Shown here: positions 52,010 through 60,591 of the stretch, piece after piece
Numbering within the stretch: the stretch's first letter is position 1
Layout: each line of letters starts with the position of its first letter
Assembly (NCBI RefSeq): GCF_003265345.1
Contig: NZ_QFWW01000013.1
Coordinates: 187,321-251,320 of the forward strand
Direction of reading: 5' to 3'
From: Lentzea terrae
Lineage (GTDB): Bacteria > Actinomycetota > Actinomycetes > Mycobacteriales > Pseudonocardiaceae
Length of the DNA: 64,000 nt
Notes under the pieces: model-generated
Told to the model about the DNA's origin: nothing
What the model saw: the letters and a program-made list of their open reading frames with translations, nothing else
Database searches by the model: none
Made by a program: the position numbers and the translations under genes

Positions 52010-53191
52010 ATGCTGGCGCTGCGAGCGGGGCGTGCGTTCGACGGTGAGCACTCGCTCGCCGGTCCCGTCACGGTCATCGCCGAGAACGGCAAGATCACAG
52101 CGGTCGCGCAGGGCCATCCGGACGTTCCCGGTGCCGAGATCGTCGACCTCGGCACCGCCACCGTCCTACCGGGACTGATCGACACCCACGTGCACCTCGG
52201 CGGCGACGGCGAGGTCGGCGCACTCGACCGCCTGCCCGGCTATTCGCGCGAGCAGCTGGACGCGGTGATCGAGGAGAGCCTCGACCGGCACCTGCGGGCA
52301 GGCGTCACGACCGTCCGCGACCTCGGCGACCACCAGTGGTCGGTGGTCGACCAGCGCGACCGGCACCGGCAACGCGTCCTCGGCTCCGGCCCGCCCATCA
52401 CCAGCAAGCGGGGTCACTGCTGGTCGATGGGCGGTGAAGCGGCCGGTGAGGAAGAGCTCCGCAGGGCCGTGCGCGAGCGGGCCGAGCGGCGGGTCGACGT
52501 CGTGAAGATCATGGCCAGCGGCGGGTTCGCGACGCCCGGCACGAACGTCAGCGACTGCCAGTTCACCGAGCACGAACTTCGGGTGATGGTCGAGGAAGCC
52601 CATTCGCACGGAATTCCGGTGACCGCCCACGCCCACAGCCTCGCCTCGGTGCAACGGGCTGTGGCCGCGGGAGTGGACGGCATCGAACACCTCACTTGCC
52701 TGACGGACCGCGGCATGCAGGTGCCACCGGACCTGCTGGACGCCTTGGCGGAGGCGGACATCGCCGTCTGCCACACGCTCGGCGTCACGCAGGAACCGCC
52801 GCCGTTCGTCAAGGAGGCGTGGGACAAGGCCGGGATGAGCTACGCCGGCAAGGTCAGCATGGCCGGACTGATGTACGACCACGGCGTCCGAACCGTCGCC
52901 GGCACCGATGGCGGGATCGCGCCCGGCAAGGGACACGGGATCATCGCTTTTTCCGTCGCCGACCTCGTGAAGGGCGGCGTGCCGAACGCGGCCGCGCTGG
53001 CCGCCGCGACGAGCCAGGCGGCGAAGGCGCTGGGCGTCAGCAAGGGTGTGCTCCGGCCCGGTTGGGATGCGGACATCATTGCGGTGCAAGGAGATCCCAT
53101 GCGGGACATCTCCGCGTTGCAGCACGTGACCACCGTGGTCATCGGCGGTCAGATCGCGACGACGACCTTGCCCCTCGACCGTCGCGTGTAG
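52010..53191 (+). CDS. Imidazolonepropionase-like amidohydrolase
   Basis: This 393-aa TIM-barrel metal hydrolase has LPGLIDTHVHLGG as the first metal motif, DVVKIMASGG, the His pair in VTAHAHSLASVQ with GIEHLT, and TDGGIAPGKG as the last Asp. Relatives hydrolyse Xaa-Pro dipeptides, cyclic imidates and other amides. It follows the cyclohydrolase paralogue after 38 nt on the same strand and might belong to its transcript. ATG 52010 is used; GTG 52004 is in frame. The 3' end overlaps the convergent oxidoreductase by 43 nt. Confidence 0.85.
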   Translation: MLALRAGRAFDGEHSLAGPVTVIAENGKITAVAQGHPDVPGAEIVDLGTATVLPGLIDTHVHLGGDGEVGALDRLPGYSREQLDAVIEESLDRHLRAGVTTVRDLGDHQWSVVDQRDRHRQRVLGSGPPITSKRGHCWSMGGEAAGEEELRRAVRERAERRVDVVKIMASGGFATPGTNVSDCQFTEHELRVMVEEAHSHGIPVTAHAHSLASVQRAVAAGVDGIEHLTCLTDRGMQVPPDLLDALAEADIAVCHTLGVTQEPPPFVKEAWDKAGMSYAGKVSMAGLMYDHGVRTVAGTDGGIAPGKGHGIIAFSVADLVKGGVPNAAALAAATSQAAKALGVSKGVLRPGWDADIIAVQGDPMRDISALQHVTTVVIGGQIATTTLPLDRRV

Positions 53192-54093
53192 ACGTACTCG
53201 ATCGCGTTCACCGCTTCGGACAACGGAAAGGTCCGGTCCACCGGTGGCTTGATCTTGCCCGCCTCGATCAGCACCCGCAGTTCGTCGAAGACATCGGCGC
53301 GTTCCGCGGACATCAGCGGTACGAACTTCTGCGAGATGAACGGGTTCAGGGCCACCGACGCCAGCGACCGCTCGAACCCGCCGGTCACCGAACCGCCGGT
53401 CTCGGCACCGACCAGCACGATCCGTCCACGTGGCGTCGAAGCCCTGCGCAGCCTGGACAACGGCCGATCGCCACCGCAGGACAGGATCAGGTCGTACGTG
53501 CCGGTGAAGTCCGCGACCGTGTAGTCGACGACCTCGTCCGCGCCCAGCGACCGCGCCAGGTCCAGTTTCGAGGTGCTGCAGACCGCGGTCACGTGCGCGC
53601 CAAGGGCTTTCGCGATCTGCACGCCGTAGGAACCGACACCACCACCGGCGCCGAGCACCAGAACCCGTTGCCCCGGTTGCACTCCACGCAGTCCCTGCAG
53701 CGCGGTACCGCCCGAGATCGGCACCGCGGCCGCCTCCGTGAACGAGATCCCCTCCGGCTTGCGGGCCAGCTGCTTGACCGGCGCGACGGCGTACTCGGCG
53801 AACGACCCGTCGCAGGTGCCGAACACCTCGTCACCGGGTGCGAACTCGGTGACACCAGGGCCGATCTCCTTGACCACACCGGAAACGTCCCTGCCCGGCA
53901 CGGGTGACTTCGGCCCGCGGAAGCCGAACCCGATGATCCTGAGCAGGTACGGCTTGCCGCTCAGCAGGTGCCAGGTGCCCATGTCGACACCCGCGGCCCG
54001 CACCTCCAGCAGAACCTCACCCGGCCCAGGCACAGGCACATCCAGGTCACCGAGCACCGCCGATCCGTATCTTCGTTGCACAACAGCCTTCAC
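53149..54093 (-). CDS. NADP-dependent quinone-oxidoreductase-type MDR enzyme
   Basis: A 314-aa zinc-free MDR: GDEVFGTCDGSFAEYAVAP, then VLVLGAGGGVGSYGVQIAKA for NADPH. Its closest plan is zeta-crystallin/quinone oxidoreductase. ATG 54093 overlaps the stop of the XRE regulator (ATGA), making a three-gene operon with that regulator and a membrane protein. Likely induced when the regulator releases its operator. Confidence 0.88.
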   Translation of the reverse strand: MKAVVQRRYGSAVLGDLDVPVPGPGEVLLEVRAAGVDMGTWHLLSGKPYLLRIIGFGFRGPKSPVPGRDVSGVVKEIGPGVTEFAPGDEVFGTCDGSFAEYAVAPVKQLARKPEGISFTEAAAVPISGGTALQGLRGVQPGQRVLVLGAGGGVGSYGVQIAKALGAHVTAVCSTSKLDLARSLGADEVVDYTVADFTGTYDLILSCGGDRPLSRLRRASTPRGRIVLVGAETGGSVTGGFERSLASVALNPFISQKFVPLMSAERADVFDELRVLIEAGKIKPPVDRTFPLSEAVNAIEYVYTRRSRGKVVVAI

Positions 54094-54314
54094 GTCGTCT
54101 CCTCCTCCGGGTACTGGAACACCTCTTCGAGCGAAACCCCGAACGCACGCGCGATCTTGAACGCGACCTCCAGCGAGGGCGAGTACTTCCCCTGCTCGAT
54201 GGCGATCAACGTCTGCCGCGTCACGCCGACGGCCTTGGCGAGATCGGCCTGCTTCATCTCGCCGTGCGCGAACCGCAGCGCGCGGATGGAGTTCGTCACC
54301 TTCGTCGGTTTCAC
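54090..54314 (-). CDS. XRE-family HTH regulator
   Basis: A compact 74-aa single-domain HTH protein (KQADLAKAVGVTRQTLIAIEQG) of the type encoded with small membrane proteins. It is coupled on both sides: GTG 54314 overlaps the membrane-protein stop and its stop overlaps the oxidoreductase start. The inverted repeat and promoter at 54749-54810 are its probable operator. Confidence 0.93.
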   Translation of the reverse strand: MKPTKVTNSIRALRFAHGEMKQADLAKAVGVTRQTLIAIEQGKYSPSLEVAFKIARAFGVSLEEVFQYPEEETT

Positions 54315-54733
54315 TGCAGGCCTCGCCGGTAGGCCGCGATCTTCGCGAGGGAACCGAGCACCGCCGACAGCACGAAGCACAGGTAGAGCACGTTGGCGAT
54401 CCAGAAGTGCGCGGCCTCGACCATGGCCAGCGCCATCGCGGACACGCCGCCGATCGCGATGAAGGACTGGCCGACGTGGTCGCCGAACCGGCCGATCTCG
54501 CGGTCCCGTTCGTCGACCTGCAGGCCGTCTTCGCGCGAGGCGATGCCGTTCAGGATCCCGAGCACGATGCCCGCGACGATGCCGAGCCCGATCGTCCACA
54601 GCATCGTGCCCGCGTACGGCACCTCGGCGAGCGGTCTACCGGTGGCTCGACTCAGGACAATCGTTGCGTACACGGCATAACCGGCCAACGCGACGATCGC
54701 CATGAACCAGGCCCGCTTCTCTTCGAACGCCAT
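54311..54733 (-). CDS. Membrane protein of an XRE-regulated operon
   Basis: A 140-aa protein with four membrane helices and a central DERDREIGRFGDHVGQSF loop. Small membrane proteins with this loop sit next to minimal XRE regulators in many Gram-positive genomes and may control or sense for them; the mechanism is not established. It is the first gene of the operon, with a clear promoter upstream. Confidence 0.82.
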   Translation of the reverse strand: MAFEEKRAWFMAIVALAGYAVYATIVLSRATGRPLAEVPYAGTMLWTIGLGIVAGIVLGILNGIASREDGLQVDERDREIGRFGDHVGQSFIAIGGVSAMALAMVEAAHFWIANVLYLCFVLSAVLGSLAKIAAYRRGLQ

Positions 54734-54748
54734 GGTCCCGCTCCCGAT

Positions 54749-54810
54749 GTCAAAGAAACCTGACACGACCAAGGTAAAGCGAAGCGGACACCGTGTCAAA
54801 CATCTTTGAC
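54749..54810 (-). promoter_or_regulatory. Promoter and inverted repeat of the XRE operon
   Basis: On the minus strand TTGACA (54799-54794), a 16-bp spacer and TTACCT (54777-54772) form a promoter. GTCAAAGA (54749-54756) and TCTTTGAC (54803-54810) are perfect 8-bp inverted arms flanking it, suggesting operator sites on both sides of the promoter, perhaps with DNA looping. Confidence 0.6.
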
Positions 54811-54881
54811 TTTGTTTGAACTTGATCGACGCGTCCAGATGGCGGTCGACGTCACCCGATCGGACCCATAGCGTGCGGCTC

Positions 54882-55736
54882 ATGCTCCGTCCGATCCTTG
54901 TTGCGTGCGCGCTTGCCCTCACGGCGTGCGGCCACGCCGTGACGGCGGAACCACCCGCCGTCGCACGCTCGCACACGCCGGCGGCAGCGCCTCTCATCGC
55001 AACGCCCGAGGTCTGCCCACTGCCCGACAGCGGCTTCGAGTGCGGGTTCCAGAAGCGCATCCAGGACGCCAAGAACTACGCCGAGACCAGGCCGGGCACC
55101 GTCGGCATCGTGCTGCGCGACCGCAAGACCGGTGCGATGTGGCGCAACGACCACGCGGACGACCTGACCTGGACGGCGTCCACGATCAAGCTCGCGATGA
55201 TCGTGAACCTGCTGGAGCGCAACAGGTCCGGCAAGATCAAGCTGACCAGCGACGACCGCCGGTTGATGACCGCGATGCTGCACAGTTCCGACGACGACGC
55301 CGCCGACACGCTGTGGAAGCGCTACACCGGTGCGACGTTCAACGCGGCGTTCCCCAAGTACGGAATGACCGGTTTGGTGGCACAAAGGGGTTATTCGGCC
55401 ACCTTCCCGTATTGGGGCTACGAGAAGTGCACGACCAACGACCTCGACCGGCTGATCAACTACGTGCTCGACACCGTGCCCGCCGAGGACCGCGGCTACA
55501 TCGTCGGGCAGATGCGCCAGGTCGGTCCCGAGCAGCAGTGGGGCGTGTGGGGGCCGGACTCCGGCACGAAGAACGGCTGGTCCAAGGAAGACGGCGGCTG
55601 GGTGATGAACTCCGTCGGGTTCGTCGGAGCGGATGAGCGGTACACGCTCGCGATCATGAACAACCTCAAGGGCGAGGGCGGTTACGACGAGGGCCGCGAA
55701 ACGGACACGGAGATCACCCGCATCCTGTTCCGCTGA
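54882..55736 (+). CDS. Class A beta-lactamase-like lipoprotein
   Basis: A 284-aa lipoprotein: lipobox LTAC at residues 16-19, then a serine-hydrolase domain with the S-x-x-K motif in TASTIKLAMIV, SSDDDAAD in the place of SDN, and TKNGW in the place of KTG. These changes leave lactamase activity open; such proteins may be penicillin-binding or esterase-like. ATG 54882 is used. It stands between divergent and convergent units with no antibiotic-resistance regulator. Confidence 0.8.
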   Translation: MLRPILVACALALTACGHAVTAEPPAVARSHTPAAAPLIATPEVCPLPDSGFECGFQKRIQDAKNYAETRPGTVGIVLRDRKTGAMWRNDHADDLTWTASTIKLAMIVNLLERNRSGKIKLTSDDRRLMTAMLHSSDDDAADTLWKRYTGATFNAAFPKYGMTGLVAQRGYSATFPYWGYEKCTTNDLDRLINYVLDTVPAEDRGYIVGQMRQVGPEQQWGVWGPDSGTKNGWSKEDGGWVMNSVGFVGADERYTLAIMNNLKGEGGYDEGRETDTEITRILFR

Positions 55737-55740
55737 CGGC

Positions 55741-56418
55741 TCAGGCCATCGGCTCGAAGTGGAACGACCGGATGAAGCAGTCCCGTGGCTGGTTCACGGC
55801 GAACAACACGCAATCGGCCACGGACTGCGCGGTCAGCACGCCGTCGCGGGGAGCGTCTTCGTCGTTGTCGAAGTCCGGCGGGTACAACGAGATCATCCGG
55901 ATGCCCTCCGGCCGGAGCCGTTGCGACATGATCTCGGTGTAGCGGCCCTGTCCCGCCTTGGCCGCGTGGAAGGCCGCGTGTGCGATGTGCGCGGGATCGC
56001 TGCGCGACTCGGCCTCCAGCGAGACGATCGTCACGACGTCAGCGCGTTCGGATCGGCGCAGCAGCGGCAGGAAGTTTTCGGTCATCAACACCGTTCCGGC
56101 CGTACCGGACAAGATGGTCCGCACGATCGCGTCGTCGTCCACCTGGGACTCGGCCAGGAACGCGGCCCCGTTGTTGACCAGCACGTCGACGTGTCCGAAC
56201 AACTCCCCAACCTGCTCGGCGCAGCGCCGGACCGATGCGGCGTCCGTCAGGTCGCACTGCAGCGCGTGCGCGTCGGGCAGTGACTCGCAGGTGCGTTGTG
56301 CCGCAGCGAGATCACGTGCCGTTACCACCACCGTCGCTCCTTGTCGCGCGAACCGGCGCGCGATCGTGCTTCCGAAACCCCTGCCACCGCCGGTGATCAC
56401 CACGTTCACACCGGACAT
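55741..56418 (-). CDS. SDR-family protein with Phe in place of the catalytic Tyr
   Basis: A 225-aa Rossmann protein with TGGGRGFGSTIARR and LVNNGAAF. The Ser of the catalytic triad lies in TIVSLEAES, but the YxxxK motif reads AFHAAKAG, so Tyr is replaced by Phe while Lys is kept. It is probably a poor or non-classical reductase, perhaps a binding protein. The start is ATG 56418. It is divergent from the ESX-type genes. Confidence 0.85.
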   Translation of the reverse strand: MSGVNVVITGGGRGFGSTIARRFARQGATVVVTARDLAAAQRTCESLPDAHALQCDLTDAASVRRCAEQVGELFGHVDVLVNNGAAFLAESQVDDDAIVRTILSGTAGTVLMTENFLPLLRRSERADVVTIVSLEAESRSDPAHIAHAAFHAAKAGQGRYTEIMSQRLRPEGIRMISLYPPDFDNDEDAPRDGVLTAQSVADCVLFAVNQPRDCFIRSFHFEPMA

Positions 56419-56488
56419 GCTGCAACCTTCATCGCACTGGAGGTCAAGTTGCTAGCGTGTGCGGCGACCAACTGGGGAAGGGGTCGCC

Positions 56489-56953
56489 GTGTCTGACCGC
56501 AGGGCACATCTGGAAGAGAAGATCAGGGCTTTCCAGGAGCAGGCCGCGAGGGCCGGCCAGCTCAAGGACAAGATCTCGGAGCTGCGCGGGCAGGCCCGCA
56601 GCGGCGACGGCGCCGTGACCGTCACCGTCGCGCCGTCCGGTGCCGTGCTGGGCCTGCAGCTCAGCCCCACCGCGATGAAGTACAGCCACACGCAGCTGCA
56701 GCAGGAGATCCTCGCCACCATCCGGGCGGCGACGCAGCAGGCCGCGCAGATGCTGCAGGACACCGTCACGCCGGTGCTGGGTGACCAGGCAGAACGCTTC
56801 AAGGACGCGTTCAACGCGCACTCGAACGTGATGATGCCCGAGGCACCCCAGCCGGTGGCACCGCCTGTGTCGCATCCCGCACCGGGGAACCGTCCCCGTC
56901 CCGCGCCAGTCTCAGAGGACGACGACTTCGGCGGCAACTCGATCCTGAGGTGA
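56489..56953 (+). CDS. YbaB/EbfC-family DNA-binding-like protein
   Basis: A 154-aa protein whose first 105 residues form the YbaB fold (GAVTVTVAPSGAVLGLQLSP with flanking helices), followed by a Pro-rich tail. YbaB proteins bind DNA as dimers; in actinomycetes such paralogues accompany ESX/WXG100 genes. GTG 56489 follows GGGGAAGGGG. The ESX-type gene begins 7 nt later. Confidence 0.85.
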   Translation: MSDRRAHLEEKIRAFQEQAARAGQLKDKISELRGQARSGDGAVTVTVAPSGAVLGLQLSPTAMKYSHTQLQQEILATIRAATQQAAQMLQDTVTPVLGDQAERFKDAFNAHSNVMMPEAPQPVAPPVSHPAPGNRPRPAPVSEDDDFGGNSILR

Positions 56954-56960
56954 TGGGGGC

Positions 56961-58433
56961 ATGACGGGATTCCAGGTGCAGGGCGGTGCCCTCACAGCGC
57001 ACAGCTCCGGTTCGAAGGAGGCCGCCGGCCACTTCGGACAGTTGGCGACCCTGCTCGAACAGGCGCGGGTGAGCGACGACTGCTTCGGCCCGCTCGGCGA
57101 GCTGCTCGCGTTCAAGTACTTCGAGGGCCTGCAGGAATGCCAGGACATGGCCAACAAGGCCAAGGGCTTCCTGGAGGGCGTGGCCGAGCGCACCGACCAG
57201 ACCGCGCAGACCTACCGCGACGTCGAGGACGCGATCCACCAGGGGCTGCAGAAGTTCAGCTCCGGCGGCGGGCCCGGGTCGCTCGCGGACCTGAACAGCG
57301 CGGGCAATGCGAACCGCAAGAGCAGCTTCGAGCAGAACGCCGGCTACGGCAGCTCGTGGGTCAGCACGGGTGGCGACATCTCGCGGGCCGGCAGTCCGCC
57401 GGACGTGGCCATCGCCGCGGTCAACGCGCGCATGGAGCAGCTGCAGTTCGTGATGAGCCCCGGCCAGTCGTTCATCGACAACGGCCTCGGCTTCCTGATC
57501 GGCATCGTGATCAGCCCCATCGTCGAGCTCGTGCTCGAACCCGCGATCGGCGACCCCGAGCAGATGCGCAGCACCGGCACCGGCTGGGGCAAGGTCGCGG
57601 ACTGGGTGCAGCAGACCGGCGAGCACGAGAAGAACCGCGCCGCCGCGACGTCACAGCCGTGGACCGGCCAGGCCGGCGACAAGTTCCGCAAGCAGATGGA
57701 CGAGTTCGGCGCGGGCGCGGAGGCGTTCTCGAACGAGATCCGCGGCCTGCAGCAGATGCTCGAGCTCGCCGCCGACCTCTTCGACGCGTTCGTCGAGATC
57801 TGCATCGACATCCTGCAGGAACTGGTGATGGGCCTGATCATCGAGTGGCTGGCCGCGCTGGCCGCCTCGTGGATCACGGCCGGTGCCTCGATGGCCGCCG
57901 CCGGCGTCGCCACCACCGCCCAGGTCGGCGGCACCATGGCGCGCCTCGGCATGAAGGTCAAGCAGCTGCTGGGCAAGCTCAAGCCGTTGATCGACAAGCT
58001 CGAGGACATCCTGCAGAAGCTGCGCAAGGGGCCGTTGCGCAAGCTCGTCGAGAAGGCCGAGGGCATGCGCGACGGCAACATGGCCGAGAAGTTCCTGATG
58101 CGCAAGTTCGACGCCAATCCGCTGGCCAAGATCGTCACCAAGGCCGACCCGGCGACGATGGCCTCGAAGACCGGCAACCGCTTCGCCGGGCGGTTCGGCG
58201 TTGACGGTCCGGGCTCCGACTCGCTGACTACGAACCTGACCGAGGCCGGCCTGCGCATGGCCGGCATGAGCGGCACCACCCACGTGCCGACCGCCGTCAC
58301 CAAGGGCGTCATGGAGAACGCACCCGGCCTCGCGATGGAGCAGGGCATCAAGTACGGCTACAACAAGGGCCAGGACCCGTCCTCCGACGAGGAGCGTTCT
58401 GATGCCATGAACCGAGGGTTCGAGTACGAGTGA
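56961..58433 (+). CDS. ESX/WXG100-related protein (putative type VII substrate)
   Basis: A 490-aa protein. Residues 1-100 are helical with an EspC-like hairpin; residues 210-290 hold a second WxG module (PWTGQAGDKFRKQMDEF). A central membrane-seeking stretch (LVMGLIIEWLAALAASWITAG) and a basic amphipathic C terminus follow. Such two-module proteins are candidate T7SS substrates or toxins' partners. It overlaps the next gene as GTGA and sits in a trio with the YbaB protein. Toxin activity is not evident. Confidence 0.78.
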   Translation: MTGFQVQGGALTAHSSGSKEAAGHFGQLATLLEQARVSDDCFGPLGELLAFKYFEGLQECQDMANKAKGFLEGVAERTDQTAQTYRDVEDAIHQGLQKFSSGGGPGSLADLNSAGNANRKSSFEQNAGYGSSWVSTGGDISRAGSPPDVAIAAVNARMEQLQFVMSPGQSFIDNGLGFLIGIVISPIVELVLEPAIGDPEQMRSTGTGWGKVADWVQQTGEHEKNRAAATSQPWTGQAGDKFRKQMDEFGAGAEAFSNEIRGLQQMLELAADLFDAFVEICIDILQELVMGLIIEWLAALAASWITAGASMAAAGVATTAQVGGTMARLGMKVKQLLGKLKPLIDKLEDILQKLRKGPLRKLVEKAEGMRDGNMAEKFLMRKFDANPLAKIVTKADPATMASKTGNRFAGRFGVDGPGSDSLTTNLTEAGLRMAGMSGTTHVPTAVTKGVMENAPGLAMEQGIKYGYNKGQDPSSDEERSDAMNRGFEYE

Positions 58434-59602
58434 TCTTCTCAGCACCTCTCGGCCCAGGCCACGTCGCCCGGCAGCACGTCTGCCGGGCCGGCGAGTCCCT
58501 GGTCTGGGCGATGTACCGGCAAACGTTCTACTACGCCGTCGACGGCCTGGACCGCCTGGGAGCACCGAGCCGGTCGCTGCTCACCCGCGGTGCCTCGGCG
58601 GTGGGCCGGGGGATGGGCGACCTGGCGCTGACCTTTCTGGCCGGCGGCGGGGATTCGGGCGACGACAAGTCTCCTGCCGCTGACCACCTGGCCTTCGGCC
58701 CGACCGGAGAGTCGCTCGCGGTTCGCGCACTGTCGCGGTTCGAGCCCGGCACCCGCTCGAACCGCTTGTGGGCCTTGACCTCCGAACGGCTGGTGATCGC
58801 CCAGCGGGTCGTCGCCGCGGAGGCACCCGCGTCGGGGGATTCGAAGTCGTTGCTGGGCAAGGCGATCGGGTTCGGCAAAGACATCGGCAAGATCCTCATG
58901 GACAACCGGCTCAAGTTCGGCGAGCACCTCGAGGGCGAGCCGGTCGCGGTGCCGGAGCACCAGGTGGTCGTGGAGGTTCCGCGCGCCCAGATCGCCGACG
59001 TCCAGTCGTCCGGTTCGGTGCTGCGGGTGGTGTTGGTCGATGGTTCGGGGTTCGACTTCCTGCTCGAACCCCGGGTCGCTGTCCAGGACAAGGTGGTCGC
59101 GAAGGAGCTGACGAAGTTCTGGCTGCGCCGCGGTGAGAACCTGGAGCTGGGCCTGGCCCCGGTCTTCGGGTACGTGGGCGGCGTGGTTGGCGGGTCGGTG
59201 CACGTGCCCTGGAGCCCTGTCGGCGAGATGCCCCCGCTGAAGCTGGACACACTGCGGTGGCCGTTGCCTGCACCCCCGTCACCGCCGGACTGGATCGACG
59301 ACCCGACGCTCGGCTACTGGCTGGAAGGGCCTGCCCCGTCGTGCGCCGCGGTGCGACTGGCCGACCACTTCGCGTTCGCCCGCGGCAACGCGCGGCTGGC
59401 GGTGAGCGACCAGCGGGTGGCCGTGGTGTATCCGACGCATCTGTTCGAAGCCAAGCCCGCCACCGTCGTCACGACGTTCGCGGAGATCCCACGCAACGCC
59501 GTGCGGCTGGAAACCTCTTCCGCCGGGGCAAGTCTGCCGGCGGCTCCCGTGGTCAGGCTGACGTTCGCGGACGGATCGCGCCTCGACGTCCGTCACCCCT
59601 GA
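58430..59602 (+). CDS. Hypothetical protein of the ESX-type operon
   Basis: This 390-aa protein has no signal peptide, no membrane helix and no family I recognise. Two similar beta-rich blocks (about residues 90-240 and 280-390, each with a VAVV-type strand and GNARL/TSERL turns) suggest an internal duplication of a PH-like fold. GTG 58430 overlaps the WXG-protein stop (GTGA), so it is made together with it. Confidence 0.7.
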   Translation: MIFSAPLGPGHVARQHVCRAGESLVWAMYRQTFYYAVDGLDRLGAPSRSLLTRGASAVGRGMGDLALTFLAGGGDSGDDKSPAADHLAFGPTGESLAVRALSRFEPGTRSNRLWALTSERLVIAQRVVAAEAPASGDSKSLLGKAIGFGKDIGKILMDNRLKFGEHLEGEPVAVPEHQVVVEVPRAQIADVQSSGSVLRVVLVDGSGFDFLLEPRVAVQDKVVAKELTKFWLRRGENLELGLAPVFGYVGGVVGGSVHVPWSPVGEMPPLKLDTLRWPLPAPPSPPDWIDDPTLGYWLEGPAPSCAAVRLADHFAFARGNARLAVSDQRVAVVYPTHLFEAKPATVVTTFAEIPRNAVRLETSSAGASLPAAPVVRLTFADGSRLDVRHP

Positions 59603-59952
59603 AGGGCTTCCCACAGACAGAGCACGCTGCCCTCGCTGTCCTTGACGTACTGCGAGAACCCGAAGTCGCCAACGCGCTCCTTGGCGTTGAGCAACGCGCC
59701 GCCCGCCTCGACGACCTTGGGCGCCACGTCGTCGATGCTCGGCACCTCGATGATCAGCACCGGCCCCTGCACGAACTCGGTGCGCGGCGAGATCCCGCCA
59801 TCGCTGTCCGCCGGATCCACGGGCTCGCCATCGGTGTCGACGAGCACGTACTCGAACGGCAACTGCTGCGCCGACCACCCGAAGACATCGCGGTAAAAGG
59901 CCGTCGCACGCTTCAGGTCGTCGGCGGGCAGCTCGAACTTGACCCTGGTCAT
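59593..59952 (-). CDS. VOC-family protein (glyoxalase/bleomycin-resistance fold)
   Basis: A 119-aa protein of one VOC domain (KFELPADDLKRATAFYRDVF ... SEGSVLCLWEA). Metal-binding positions are only partly kept (E at the C-terminal end). The fold serves glyoxalases, dioxygenases and antibiotic-binding proteins. ATG 59952 overlaps the MmcQ/YjbR stop (ATGA). Confidence 0.85.
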   Translation of the reverse strand: MTRVKFELPADDLKRATAFYRDVFGWSAQQLPFEYVLVDTDGEPVDPADSDGGISPRTEFVQGPVLIIEVPSIDDVAPKVVEAGGALLNAKERVGDFGFSQYVKDSEGSVLCLWEALQG

Positions 59953-60296
59953 CGCGCGAGGTCCGGAACCTGGGCGACCAGCTCTTCCGGCGCCGACAAC
60001 CGCCACGCCTCGAACACCAGCTCAGCGAGCTCGTCGGCCTCGATGCCCTCCAGGTACACCACGACCCAGCCGAACCCGCCCGCCGTGAACTGCACCTCGA
60101 ACACGTCCGGCCGCTCGGCCACCAGCGCCAGCTGTTCCGACAGCGTCTGCTTCAACCCGACCGTCTGCGTGCGCGGCCAGAAGTAGCCGAACACCTTGCC
60201 CCGCACCTTCAAGGTGTCGTACTGGTTCCCGGACGTGCGCTGCACCTCGGCGAGCGCGTCCACGATCTTGCGGAGCTGCTTCTCCGATGTCGCCAC
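59949..60296 (-). CDS. MmcQ/YjbR-family protein
   Basis: A 115-aa protein with the MmcQ/YjbR fold (YDTLKVRGKVFGYFWP, GFGWVVVYLEGI). The family has a CyaY-like DNA-binding fold and no settled role. The start is GTG 60296. It forms a coupled pair with the VOC protein. Confidence 0.85.
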   Translation of the reverse strand: MATSEKQLRKIVDALAEVQRTSGNQYDTLKVRGKVFGYFWPRTQTVGLKQTLSEQLALVAERPDVFEVQFTAGGFGWVVVYLEGIEADELAELVFEAWRLSAPEELVAQVPDLAR

Positions 60297-60555
60297 TGCC
60301 GACCCCCAAAAGCCGAAGACGAGCAGTATAAATCCGGTCATTCCGCCCGGTCAGACACGTGCGGCGACTCGTGGTGCCTGGTGACATCGGGACCGGGATG
60401 TCGCCGTGCGGGTAGAACGGGCTGAAGCGCACCCACGGGTCCTGGCCGCGCGAAGTCACGTCGACAACACCGCGTCCTGGCGGGTCAGTTTCCGGCGCTT
60501 GCTCGCCACTTCGATCGGCACAGGTCGAGGATGGCAGGAGGGTCTGACAATTCCG

Positions 60556-60591
60556 GGCGTCCTGTTCCCCGGCGTCCTGTTCCCCGGCGTC
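60556..60591. repeat. 15-bp tandem repeat
   Basis: GGCGTCCTGTTCCCC occurs twice head to tail (60556-60570, 60571-60585) and begins a third time. It lies between the MmcQ/YjbR gene and the 3' end of the DMT gene. The rest of 60297-60555 shows nothing I can assign. Confidence 0.8.
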
